Shown here: positions 15,813 to 23,604 of the stretch, in pieces
Position numbering within the stretch: the first letter of the stretch is position 1
Layout of the letters: every line of letters starts with the position of its first letter
Assembly (NCBI GenBank): GCA_002399765.1
Contig: DHEG01000015.1
Coordinates: forward strand, 154,765 to 184,251
Length of the DNA stretch: 29,487 nucleotides
Direction: 5' to 3'
From: Caryophanales bacterium UBA4856
GTDB lineage: Bacteria; Bacillota_I; Bacilli_A; RFN20; CAG-288
Program-made: the position numbers and the translations under genes
Notes under the pieces: model-generated
Database searches by the model: none
Seen by the model: the letters and a program-made list of their open reading frames with translations, nothing else
What the model was told of the DNA's origin: nothing

Positions 15813-17549
15813 TTAGAAACGCTGGAGGACATGGCTTTGGTTAAGTCTGACGATCAAGGCCTTGCCATCGGAGTCGAGGGTCTCGGGATAGGAACTGGGT
15901 GGGCAAAGGGCGGGAGAATAGGCATAATCGACACCATAGGCCTTGACGAAATAGCACTCGTCCTCGCTCATCAGGCCATTGACGGCAATGGGCTTGCCGT
16001 ATTTCCTGAGGGAATTGATGGTAACCAGGGTATTTAGTCTGTCATCGGCGGTCCATACCGGACCCGGGCTCCTCTTTATTATCAAGCCCGAGAACATCTT
16101 CACCGTCTTGTCGTCCAGCCCCCCCGTCCCGTCAAGCATGAGGTAGACTCCAATGCCCAGTCTGCCGATAGTTTGCAGTATTTCCTGGAGTTTAGGCCCC
16201 TCGTAGATCGCGATGTCCTTTTCAAAGAAGGCCAGCGACAACTTGATGTTGCTCGGCCATTTGGCATTGAACTGACTTAGGGTGTCGACATAAGCCAAAC
16301 GCATCGGAACAAGGATGTTCTTGGATGCGGCGGTGTAATTGGCTCGGGCCATGACATCTTTGATCACCCTGTTTGCAAGATCCTTCAGCAACCCATACCG
16401 CCAGGCACTTCCAAGGAAATCATCGATGCTGTTGCCGCCCAATTCATAGCCGAAGGGAATCACCTTAAGCTCATAGAGAACCGGAAAGCCATTGATGAGA
16501 TTGAAAATGGGCTTGTAATAGATTCGCCACATATCCTTGGTGATAATCTTCTTAATCGCCGTCACCCGATTGTCCTGGACCGAGGAGAGCTTTAGCGAGG
16601 AATCGAAGATTGGAGGAAGTCCCTTCCCCGAATCCCCCTCCGATGCCTCCTGACTCTCGTTGACATAATCGCGCAAGACTTTGATGGAAGTGTTTTCCCT
16701 ATGGCAGGAAAGGCCAATCTTAATCGAATAATGGTCTTCGAGGCCATTGGCGAGAAGAAAGCTTAGGACCATTTCCCTGATGTCCGCTCCGGTCCTCTTG
16801 GCATTCTCGTCGCTGAATTCACGGAAGGAGATGAAAAGCATCGAGAGATTGTCCAAAAGCACTATGTAGCCATCCTTGCAAAACAGATGTTCGGCGAGGC
16901 GATCGGCAAGGAGGGTCATTATGTAATCCTTTTGGGATTTCTCGGAAACGAAGCGAATGCTTTGGGGGTTGGGAACCAAACCCACATAGAAGAACCAGGT
17001 AAGGCGTTTGCGTGAAAGTATCCCCCTAAAGCGCCTAAGGTAATCACCGTAGGTAAGGAAATGGTGGCGGATGTCGCCGCTTGAAGAATATTTTGCCAAG
17101 GAGATGTTGGGTAGTATGCGTGATTCGAAGTGGACTATTCCCTTTTCCCTATTGATGTTGGTCACTATCAAAAGGATTTCCTTCTTCTGGCGGTGGAAAT
17201 TGAAAAAGGCCGAGGTGCGGTAGTAGAGGGGGGCGGAATTCGCCTTCAGCAAGGCATTGAGCCAATCCGCTACCCTCCTGCCTTCGCCAATGCCCTTGCC
17301 GAAGTCAAACTGCTTCGCAAAGTCCGAGAGATCGCTGGTCTTTAACGAACCCATGTCCTTGCTGTCGAACCCGGTTATTTTCCCAACCCGCGAATCGAAG
17401 TAATAATAGCGGACGTTCGCATCATGCCTGTTAAGGAAATGACGGGTGGGATTGGAAAGCAACGTCCAGGTGATCAGGACGGTGACGACGATGAATCCCA
17501 CTATGGTGGGAAGCAAAGTAAACAAAAGCATGACTCCCGCGTCGTTCAT
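15813..17549 (-). CDS. Membrane-anchored protein with degenerate GGDEF-like and EAL-like domains
   Basis: A 578-residue protein with one N-terminal membrane helix (about 6-31), a middle region (about 200-295) shaped like a GGDEF domain but without a GGDEF motif, and an EAL-type domain (about 340-548). The EAL fold is recognisable from YYKPIFNLINGFPVLYELK (344-362) and the C-terminal pattern IAVNGLMSEDECYFVKAYGVDYAYSPAL. Most catalytic residues of c-di-GMP phosphodiesterases appear lost: the first motif reads YELK, DDFGTG has become MLDGTGGL (471-478), KID is replaced by IKRSP, and EGVE by NGLM. It is therefore probably a sensor or binding protein, not an enzyme. The ATG at 17549 (GAGAGGA upstream) is preferred over the open frame to 17684, which crosses the promoter. 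Confidence 0.75.
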   Translation of the reverse strand: MNDAGVMLLFTLLPTIVGFIVVTVLITWTLLSNPTRHFLNRHDANVRYYYFDSRVGKITGFDSKDMGSLKTSDLSDFAKQFDFGKGIGEGRRVADWLNALLKANSAPLYYRTSAFFNFHRQKKEILLIVTNINREKGIVHFESRILPNISLAKYSSSGDIRHHFLTYGDYLRRFRGILSRKRLTWFFYVGLVPNPQSIRFVSEKSQKDYIMTLLADRLAEHLFCKDGYIVLLDNLSMLFISFREFSDENAKRTGADIREMVLSFLLANGLEDHYSIKIGLSCHRENTSIKVLRDYVNESQEASEGDSGKGLPPIFDSSLKLSSVQDNRVTAIKKIITKDMWRIYYKPIFNLINGFPVLYELKVIPFGYELGGNSIDDFLGSAWRYGLLKDLANRVIKDVMARANYTAASKNILVPMRLAYVDTLSQFNAKWPSNIKLSLAFFEKDIAIYEGPKLQEILQTIGRLGIGVYLMLDGTGGLDDKTVKMFSGLIIKRSPGPVWTADDRLNTLVTINSLRKYGKPIAVNGLMSEDECYFVKAYGVDYAYSPALCPPSSYPETLDSDGKALIVRLNQSHVLQRF

Positions 17550-17604
17550 CTTTGCATCCTCTCTATGAATTAGGCATCCTAAGCCTATCTTCTTTGCCTT
17601 ACAA

Positions 17605-17633
17605 ATTATAGTGGCGTTGCCATGGCCCTTCAA
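17605..17633 (-). promoter_or_regulatory. Promoter of the degenerate EAL gene
   Basis: On the minus strand TTGAAG (17633-17628), exactly 17 bases, then a perfect TATAAT (17610-17605). About 56 bases separate it from the ATG at 17549. Confidence 0.8.
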
Positions 17634-17651
17634 CAAACAGCCTCTTTTATA

Positions 17652-17680
17652 TTGCAACCTTAACCGTAGGTTGCTAAAAT
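17652..17680 (+). promoter_or_regulatory. Promoter of tRNA-Asn, containing an inverted repeat
   Basis: TTGCAA (17652-17657), 17-base spacer, TAAAAT (17675-17680), 15 bases before the mature tRNA. The spacer region contains a perfect 7-base inverted repeat GCAACCT/AGGTTGC (17654-17660 and 17668-17674). Confidence 0.75.
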
Positions 17681-17695
17681 ACACTTCGCTGTCAT

Positions 17696-17771
17696 GCTTA
17701 CTTAGCTCAGTTGGTAGAGCTCCCGGCCGTTAACCGGGCGGTCGTAAGTTCGAGTCTTACAGTAAGCGCCA
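17696..17771 (+). tRNA. tRNA-Asn(GTT)
   Basis: Acceptor arm GCTTACT pairs with AGTAAGC; D arm GCTCAGTTGGTAGAGC. The anticodon stem CCCGG/CCGGG encloses CCGTTAA, giving anticodon GTT. The T arm is GTAAGTTCGAGTCTTAC, and GCCA with encoded CCA ends the gene. Length is 76 bases. Confidence 0.97.
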
Positions 17772-17790
17772 CTTAGATAAACAGTTCGAT

Positions 17791-17823
17791 AAGGCCAACC
17801 CCCCAAAGGGTTGGCTTTTTTGC
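17791..17823 (+). terminator. Intrinsic terminator after tRNA-Asn
   Basis: Eight-base stem GCCAACCC (17794-17801) with GGGTTGGC (17808-17815) and a T run from 17816. Confidence 0.93.
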
Positions 17824-18067
17824 TGCATGAATCGTTTTCTTGTCTGAGCGGTTTCCCAAAGCCGAAAATGCAAGCGGAAACCTGCCTGATCCCATAGATA
17901 TGGGAGGAAGAAACGAATGCAACATTACAATAACCGGTGCTGAGTGCCTTTCTTGCGACAAGGCCTTTCATGATGGCTGTTTTAAGGGTCGGCCTATTTC
18001 AGGCAATTGTCGAAAATCTAGGGTATCTCAATGGCTTATCCTGTCGATTCAAAAAGTGGGTCATTGG
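17824..18067. other. Non-coding gap between tRNA-Asn terminator and tetR
   Basis: No gene is supported here. The only plus-strand frame (17840-18130) is rich in Cys but has no good ribosome site for its first start and runs into the tetR gene. A short perfect palindrome TGGTCA-AC-TGACCA lies at the tetR stop codon, without an adjacent T run. Confidence 0.5.
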
Positions 18068-18658
18068 TCAACTGACCATCTTGGTGATGTATTCTTCCAT
18101 CTCCTTTTCCTTGATGGAATTCAACTTTGAGGCAAATTTATAGAGGGTATTGGATATCGCCCCGGCGTAGAACGACCCCACCAACTCCTTGGGAACGTCA
18201 AGGCCCACCTTCGATCCGAACTTTTCGGCGGCATCCTCCAACACTTTCTCTATGAACCCCGCCAGCGTCCAATAGAAGGTGCGCGATTTGTCGTTGGCCA
18301 CCACTTCCTTCAGCTGGTTGGACACATTGTAGAAAAAGCCGACCACTTCCCTGATGCAAAAGCCATATATCTCCTTCACGTCGTGATGGGTGGCGATGAA
18401 TTTGGTTATGGGGACACGCATTTGGTCAATACGCCTGGTGAAGATGAAGGACAAAAGATCATTCTTGTCAGCAAAATTGTTGTAGAAGGTCAATTTGCTT
18501 ACCATGGCCGTATCGGCTATTTCCTTTATCGTTATGTCGGAGAAGTTCTTCTTCGTAAGAAGATATTCAAGGGCGTCCCCAAGATCTCTCTTGCTTCTCA
18601 AGACCCGCGGATCCTCTCTCCTCAGTGATGTTTTTCCCTCAACTTTGCCTGCTCTCAT
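18068..18658 (-). CDS. TetR/AcrR-family transcriptional regulator
   Basis: A 196-residue DNA-binding repressor. The N-terminal TetR helix-turn-helix is clear: ALEYLLTKKNFSDITIKEIADTAMVSKLTFYNNFADKNDLL (about 29-69). The rest is an all-helical ligand/dimer domain resembling the C-terminal domain common in Bacillota TetR proteins that control drug-export operons. GAGGAGA lies upstream of the ATG at 18658. The gene is divergent from the ABC operon, and the shared 102-base region holds two short palindromes that could be its operators. It therefore probably represses the ABC genes, and perhaps itself; the effector is unknown. Confidence 0.93.
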   Translation of the reverse strand: MRAGKVEGKTSLRREDPRVLRSKRDLGDALEYLLTKKNFSDITIKEIADTAMVSKLTFYNNFADKNDLLSFIFTRRIDQMRVPITKFIATHHDVKEIYGFCIREVVGFFYNVSNQLKEVVANDKSRTFYWTLAGFIEKVLEDAAEKFGSKVGLDVPKELVGSFYAGAISNTLYKFASKLNSIKEKEMEEYITKMVS

Positions 18659-18687
18659 TTCATTTCTCCTCGGAAGGAAATCATGCC

Positions 18688-18740
18688 TTTATTTATTTAC
18701 GAACGTATATATAATACACAAGTGTAAACTTTCTATGCAA
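18688..18740. promoter_or_regulatory. Divergent tetR/ABC promoter region with two palindromes
   Basis: Plus strand: TATAAT at 18710-18715 with a weak TTTATT (18688-18693) 16 bases upstream. Minus strand: TTGCAT (18740-18735), 18-base spacer, TATTAT (18716-18711). Two inverted repeats flank the shared -10 area: TACG-AA-CGTA (18698-18707) and ACAC-AA-GTGT (18716-18725). They are candidate TetR operators. Confidence 0.55.
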
Positions 18741-18760
18741 CAGTATTAAAGCTAAAACCA

Positions 18761-19678
18761 ATGGATAGAATCGCTATTAATGATCTGACCAAGGACTATG
18801 GACAGGGAAGAGGTATCTTCGGGGTATCCTTTTCGGTACATAAAGGTGAATGCTTTGGCTTTCTGGGTCCTAACGGGGCAGGCAAGTCCACAACCATTCG
18901 CCATTTGATGGGCTTCTCGACTCCCGACAAAGGCTACGCGGCCATAGACGGGGTGGTAACGGTCAAGGATCGGAGCAAGGCGCTGGAAAACGTAGGCTAC
19001 CTTCCCGGGGAGATCTCCTTGCCAGGGGCTTTGACGGGCCGGGAATTCATAAAGGAACAAAGCGAACTAAAGGGGCTTTCCGATTATGCTTTCGCCGATT
19101 GGCTAACGGCCTTGTTTCAGCTTGACACTTCCCTAAGATGTAAGGACATGAGCATGGGGATGAAGCGCAAACTGACCATCGTGGTGGCCTTCATGTCAGA
19201 CCCCGACATTTTGGTAATGGACGAGCCTTCTTCGGGTCTCGACCCCAAAATGCAGGAGGTATTTATCGAATTGGTAAAGGCGGAAAAGAAGCGTGGAAAG
19301 ACAATCCTTATGTCATCGCATATATTCAGCGAGATAGATTCCTGCTGCGACAGGATAGCAGTCATAAAGGATGGAAAAATAGTCTCCATAATCGATTCGG
19401 ACGTCATCAAGCATAATGAGAAGAAGAACTATCGCCTGAGATTCAAGAACCGGAAAGACTACGACGCCTTCGCAAACAGCCAGGAGGGCAAAAGCAAGGC
19501 CGTGGATAGGGACGAAAAGGATCTTGCGATGATAGTAAACGTCGAGGACGAGGACATAAACACGTTCCTGATGTCGTTGAAGGGCCTGGCCATCGACGAC
19601 CTCTCGGAAATAAAGCTGACCTTGGAAGACTATTTCATGAGTTTCTACAAAGAAGACCGGACCTTTGGAGGACTATGA
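18761..19678 (+). CDS. ABC transporter ATP-binding protein 1 (ABC-2/NatA-type exporter)
   Basis: A 305-residue ATPase of an ABC-2-type exporter. Walker A is GPNGAGKST (36-44), the Q-loop region reads GYLPGEISLP, the signature is MSMGMKRK (about 130-137), Walker B is ILVMDEP with catalytic Glu155, and the H-loop is MSSHIFSEID with His187. The C-terminal 90 residues are a charged accessory domain typical of this subgroup. No Shine-Dalgarno sequence is visible before the ATG, which is unusual for this window. The stop lies inside the ribosome-site/start area of the second ATPase, so the two are translated together. The two ATPases are alike in order and sequence (TKDYGQ...NGAGK...PGEI), suggesting tandem duplication. 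Confidence 0.93.
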   Translation: MDRIAINDLTKDYGQGRGIFGVSFSVHKGECFGFLGPNGAGKSTTIRHLMGFSTPDKGYAAIDGVVTVKDRSKALENVGYLPGEISLPGALTGREFIKEQSELKGLSDYAFADWLTALFQLDTSLRCKDMSMGMKRKLTIVVAFMSDPDILVMDEPSSGLDPKMQEVFIELVKAEKKRGKTILMSSHIFSEIDSCCDRIAVIKDGKIVSIIDSDVIKHNEKKNYRLRFKNRKDYDAFANSQEGKSKAVDRDEKDLAMIVNVEDEDINTFLMSLKGLAIDDLSEIKLTLEDYFMSFYKEDRTFGGL

Positions 19679-19680
19679 CC

Positions 19681-20580
19681 ATGGCCAGCGAAATAACAGT
19701 CAGTCACGTAACCAAGGACTACGGTCAAGAACGTGGCAATTTCGGCATCGATTTTTCGATAGCCCCCGGGGAGGCCTTCGGTCTCGTCGGCGAAAACGGA
19801 GCCGGGAAAACCACTTTGATAAGACAGATGATGGGGTTCGTAAGACCGGACAGGGGAAAGATAACCATTGACGGCCTGGATTCGTATAGGCAGGCTTATC
19901 TCACCAAGAACCTGATCGGCTATGTCCCTGGCGAGATCAACTTTCCCGACATAAAGACCGGGAGCGAATTTCTGAAGACATACGGAAAGATGAAGGGGGC
20001 AGCCAACACGAGATTGGCTGATTCCCTGATAAAGCGGCTTCAGCTGGATATAAGGGCCTATCCCAAAAGGATGAGCAAGGGCATGAAGCAGAAAACGGCA
20101 ATAGTCCTTGCCCTGGTGGCTAACCCAAAAATCTTGATAATGGACGAGCCTACCACCGGTCTCGATCCTTTGATGAGAGATGAGTTTCTGAAGATAATGG
20201 CCGAGGAAAAGCAAGAGGGAAAGACGATAGTGATGTCTTCCAACACCTACGAGGAACTCGAGGCGGTATGCGACAGGGTGGCATTGATAAGCAAAGGCCG
20301 TTTGCTCGACATCGCCGATCTCAAGGCCATAAGGAAGCGGAACGAGAGGGATTTCAAGATCGAATTCAAGGCGGAAGGGGATTACCGGTCTTTCAAGGCC
20401 TCTTCTCCTTTTGCCATCATAAGGGATCAACCCGTCTATTGCCAGGTAACCGTCAGGGTTCCCAAAGACAGGATCGGGACCTTCGTCGAAGACCTCCAAA
20501 CCAAGAATCTCAAGTTTATGTCTGAGCAGCCATACGATCTTGAAACCTACTTCAAGGAAAGGAGAAAGGACAGCCTATGA
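19681..20580 (+). CDS. ABC transporter ATP-binding protein 2, H-loop His replaced by Asn
   Basis: A 299-residue paralogue of the preceding ATPase. Walker A is GENGAGKTT (36-44), signature MSKGMKQK, Walker B ILIMDEP with Glu156, D-loop TTGLDP. The switch (H-loop) histidine is Asn188 (MSSNTYEELE), which should weaken hydrolysis at one site of a heterodimer. The ATG at 19675 overlaps the previous stop as ATGA but is only three bases from GGAGG; the ATG at 19681 has nine-base spacing and is preferred. The last bases overlap the permease start (ATGA, 20577-20580). The cargo is unknown. Confidence 0.93.
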   Translation: MASEITVSHVTKDYGQERGNFGIDFSIAPGEAFGLVGENGAGKTTLIRQMMGFVRPDRGKITIDGLDSYRQAYLTKNLIGYVPGEINFPDIKTGSEFLKTYGKMKGAANTRLADSLIKRLQLDIRAYPKRMSKGMKQKTAIVLALVANPKILIMDEPTTGLDPLMRDEFLKIMAEEKQEGKTIVMSSNTYEELEAVCDRVALISKGRLLDIADLKAIRKRNERDFKIEFKAEGDYRSFKASSPFAIIRDQPVYCQVTVRVPKDRIGTFVEDLQTKNLKFMSEQPYDLETYFKERRKDSL

Positions 20581-22967
20581 AAAAAGACGATGGAAAAATA
20601 GCCAATTCCCTCTATACGGAAACCGGTGAACTGAACATACCCGAAGGGGTAAAGAAGGACGCCAAGCCGCATCGCTTCAGGATCCTCTCGCCTGCCATTT
20701 TCCTCGAGAGCCTCAAGAGCAACTATGTCGCTTGGTCCGTCACCTCCATCGGAAACGCGATATTGATAGTCTTGGTCATTCTCATCATGTCCACGCTTTC
20801 CATCAACGCCACCAAGGACGCAATGAACAACCTCTTCTCCAATGCCCATACCGAATCGGAGATCAAGACAAGCGCCATTGCCGAATACCTGGGCTACTCG
20901 GAAGGGCTGGAATACTTCGAGGGCGATGGCAAGACGGCTGCGGACCAGGCTTCGAACATCTATGGATTGACATCGGGAATATACGACTTGTTGGGCGATG
21001 ACCAAATCGTGAATGACAAGTTCAACGAATTGGAAGGTGTTTATGATGTCGCCTACAAATATGCCATAGGGAGTGACTCCCAAAAGCAGTCGGTGGCCAA
21101 GGTGGCTGTCCTAAGCGCCTATGACCTATATGCCGAAACCTCCTCAGGCCTTACCGATTCGCAAAAAGCCGTAGGCCACAACATAGTTGGCAATTATTTC
21201 AACCTTTATCCCGAAAGCAAGGACCTTCCAAATATCGACATACTAGAGAATGACCAGGTCATTCCCCAGGCCGTGTATGACTACGTCGCTTCACAGGAGG
21301 AATACACGCAGGCGATGGCATCGGCCATGGAGACCCAGGCCAAGGAATCAATCGTCGATTTCAACGATGGGGTAGGCGAGAGCGCTTCGGCCATCGCCAG
21401 GGGAAGCGATACCGTTGCCGCGTTGGCTCAAACGGGGTATTCAGACCCGGCCAAGGATTTTGGCACCGCGCTTCTGACTTCCTACTATGACGATCCCGTT
21501 TCCTTCGACAACAATACCGTCTCAAGCGGTGAGCAAATCGGATACCGCGACAATGCCCTGATAGGGGCCATCGTCGATGCGGTAAAGGCCGATGTGGAGG
21601 AGATGGCCTACTGGCAGGAGCTCCCCACTTTCGCAGTGCCTTATCTGACCAATGAACTCGGCGAGCCTGTCTACTACGTCAGAACTACCGATTCAAAGGG
21701 AGACGTCGTGACCACCGAAGTCGTGATAACAACTTATGACACTTCCAAGCTGATCCCCATCGCGAAGGATATGCAGCTTACATCCAACCTTTTGGAGAAG
21801 CAGCACAAAAAGGAGCTGACGGGTGTGGATTATACCGACAGCGAGAAGGCCGATGCCAACACCAAAGCCGCAGCAGACGCTTCGGAAGCCAGCGCAAAGG
21901 TCCAGACTTTCCTGGAAAAATATGCTGTTTCCAAGGATGAAGATGGAAGTTCTCCCTATTACGATTCCTCCACGGATTCGGTAAACACCGATGCCGTCTT
22001 GTCATACGTGGCAGCCGACCTTGAAAAAGAAGCTACCGAACAGCTCTTGGAGGAATTCGGCGAGACCAGTCTGGCAAACATCACCAAGGACAAATACGAT
22101 ATCGATGGTCAAGCGACAATAGAGACCATAAACGGCTATGTCTATGGTTCTGTGGCCTCCTTTGGGGCCTATTACCAAAGCGGGATAAGCCAGGGTTGGG
22201 ACGATAGCACGGCGCTTTTCTATTCCCTGGTGAATTCGACGACCGGGCAAACGGATCTCCTTCCGGAGAAGTCGCTGACGGGCCTTGAGGAACTTGGCAC
22301 CATGAACACCTATGGCATAATCGTTGGTCACATCTTCTTCGGCCTGGCAGGCCTATTGCTCCCTATCGTGTACACCATCGTGACGGCCAACTCCCTCATC
22401 GCCGAGAAGGTGGAGTCTGGTTCTTTGGCCTTCACCTTGTCAACGCCGGTGAAGCGGACAACCGTGGTGTTCTCGGACATGGCCTATATGCTCTATGCGG
22501 AGACGGCCATGTACTTGGTCTTGGCCCTCGGTTCGATAATTGCCAGGGCCGTGGGAATCGCCACGGGCTCAACGGATTTGATTTCGTCTTTGCCCATCGC
22601 GATGCTTCTGGAATACATATTCGGTTCCTATATGGTAATGATTGCGGTCTCCGGCATTTGCTTCTGCGCTTCGGCCATCTTCAACAAGACCCGGTATTCG
22701 ATGGGCGTTGGCGGGGGCATCCCGATCTTCTCCCTCGTCGCCGCAATCATGGGCTTGTTCGGCAGCGAGGCCATGCCTTCCACCATCAGGATCGATGCCA
22801 TGGGATACTTCAACTACGTCAGCATAATGTCCCTGTTCGATGCCGAGGCGGTGACTGATGGGAATCTGGCGCTGTTCTTCTATAAGCTATTGGGCCTGCT
22901 GGCCATTGCCGTTTTGGCTTACGGTACAGGCATATTCGTGTTCGACAAGAAGGACTTGCCCCTGTAG
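20577..22967 (+). CDS. ABC-2-type permease with very large extracytoplasmic domain
   Basis: A 796-residue membrane partner of the two ATPases. One membrane helix near the N-terminus (about 52-76) is followed by roughly 500 hydrophilic residues (about 80-575). A membrane block then runs to the C-terminus with about five or six helices (from GIIVGHIFFGLAGLLLPIVYTIV onward). The loop EKVESGSLAFTLSTPVKRTTVVFSD between helices is the usual ABC-2 coupling segment. The outside domain is rich in Asp, Ala, Ser, Thr and Tyr and has almost no Cys. The start ATG overlaps the previous stop; AAAGGAGAAAGG lies upstream. TetR control and operon layout resemble Bacillota exporters linked to antimicrobial or lipid-like substrates, but the substrate is not evident. 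Confidence 0.9.
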   Translation: MKKDDGKIANSLYTETGELNIPEGVKKDAKPHRFRILSPAIFLESLKSNYVAWSVTSIGNAILIVLVILIMSTLSINATKDAMNNLFSNAHTESEIKTSAIAEYLGYSEGLEYFEGDGKTAADQASNIYGLTSGIYDLLGDDQIVNDKFNELEGVYDVAYKYAIGSDSQKQSVAKVAVLSAYDLYAETSSGLTDSQKAVGHNIVGNYFNLYPESKDLPNIDILENDQVIPQAVYDYVASQEEYTQAMASAMETQAKESIVDFNDGVGESASAIARGSDTVAALAQTGYSDPAKDFGTALLTSYYDDPVSFDNNTVSSGEQIGYRDNALIGAIVDAVKADVEEMAYWQELPTFAVPYLTNELGEPVYYVRTTDSKGDVVTTEVVITTYDTSKLIPIAKDMQLTSNLLEKQHKKELTGVDYTDSEKADANTKAAADASEASAKVQTFLEKYAVSKDEDGSSPYYDSSTDSVNTDAVLSYVAADLEKEATEQLLEEFGETSLANITKDKYDIDGQATIETINGYVYGSVASFGAYYQSGISQGWDDSTALFYSLVNSTTGQTDLLPEKSLTGLEELGTMNTYGIIVGHIFFGLAGLLLPIVYTIVTANSLIAEKVESGSLAFTLSTPVKRTTVVFSDMAYMLYAETAMYLVLALGSIIARAVGIATGSTDLISSLPIAMLLEYIFGSYMVMIAVSGICFCASAIFNKTRYSMGVGGGIPIFSLVAAIMGLFGSEAMPSTIRIDAMGYFNYVSIMSLFDAEAVTDGNLALFFYKLLGLLAIAVLAYGTGIFVFDKKDLPL

Positions 22968-22982
22968 ATGAGACCTATGGAG

Positions 22983-23011
22983 TTGGATTTTGCCGGCATT
23001 GTGTATAGAAT
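22983..23011 (+). promoter_or_regulatory. Promoter of tRNA-Glu
   Basis: TTGGAT (22983-22988), 17-base spacer, TAGAAT (23006-23011), 24 bases before the mature tRNA 5' end. Confidence 0.65.
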
Positions 23012-23035
23012 AGTGAAGCCGTTTTGATGTCGGCT

Positions 23036-23111
23036 GGCCCGTTGGAGAAGCGGTTAACTCATATCCCTTTCAAGGATACATTCGCCAGTTCGAACCTGGC
23101 ACGGGTCACCA
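23036..23111 (+). tRNA. tRNA-Glu(TTC)
   Basis: Acceptor arm GGCCCGT pairs with ACGGGTC (one G-U). The D arm is TGGAGAAGCGGTTAACTCA and the anticodon stem TATCC/GGATA encloses CTTTCAA, giving anticodon TTC. T arm GCCAGTTCGAACCTGGC, encoded CCA at the end. It closely resembles Bacillus tRNA-Glu. Length 76 bases. Confidence 0.97.
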
Positions 23112-23122
23112 AACAGTAAACA

Positions 23123-23146
23123 AACCCTCGAAAGAGGGCTTTTTAT
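23123..23146 (+). terminator. Intrinsic terminator after tRNA-Glu, probably bidirectional
   Basis: CCCTC-GAAA-GAGGG (23125-23138) followed by CTTTTTATTT. On the minus strand TTTGTTT follows the same stem, so it can also end the convergent membrane-protein operon, whose stop codon lies in the T tract. Confidence 0.88.
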
Positions 23147-23583
23147 TTGCCCTTCTTTGCCTTGGCGACGTAAACAGACGAAAGCGCCACCTGCATGACT
23201 CCGGCCGAGGCCACCCAGGCCAAAGCCAGATAGTAGCCCCAGGTGAACGTGAACCCAACGTCAACCATGGTGAATAGGCCATCCGCCAGGACTATCAGGG
23301 CCATGGAAAGCAAGAACAGGAATGAATAGGCCTTCATCTCGCCAACCCCGCCTTTTCCCTCGTAGATTATCAAAAGCGCCCAAAAGGAGAAGATGACCAA
23401 AGCCAGTACGACCAAGAGCAAGAGTAGGACCATATAGGGAAGCGAATTCATCAGGCCGTAACCCGATAGATTCACATTCTCGCCAGAAGGGGCGAAGGGC
23501 AAAAGCCACAGCGGGAAATAGAGAACAAGCCACCCCAACGACGGCAAAAGGGCAAAGAAAAGATTTTGGTTTTTCGCTTTCAT
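23143..23583 (-). CDS. Unrecognised four-helix membrane protein
   Basis: A 146-residue, strongly hydrophobic protein with four predicted helices (about 10-30, 48-73, 84-103, 114-137) and a basic C-terminal tail (AKAKKGK). A short acidic, glycine-rich loop (YEGKGGVGEMK) separates helices 2 and 3. AGAGGT precedes the ATG. It starts 21 bases after the stop of the ArsB-like permease and is probably co-transcribed with it. No family recognised; an accessory role to the permease is only suggested by position. Confidence 0.8.
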   Translation of the reverse strand: MKAKNQNLFFALLPSLGWLVLYFPLWLLPFAPSGENVNLSGYGLMNSLPYMVLLLLLVVLALVIFSFWALLIIYEGKGGVGEMKAYSFLFLLSMALIVLADGLFTMVDVGFTFTWGYYLALAWVASAGVMQVALSSVYVAKAKKGK

Positions 23584-23604
23584 TTGACCGACCTCTTTAA
23601 GGTT

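Noticed and set aside
18062..18082. Palindrome TGGTCA-AC-TGACCA at the tetR stop as a terminator
   Set aside because: The stem has only a 2-base loop as drawn and the nearest T run is several bases away, so termination is not convincing.
17840..18130. Plus-strand frame with several cysteines (CLSCDKAFHDGC) between tRNA-Asn and tetR
   Set aside because: Poor start context, begins right after the tRNA terminator and overlaps the tetR 3' end; the Cys pattern does not form a recognised zinc motif in full.
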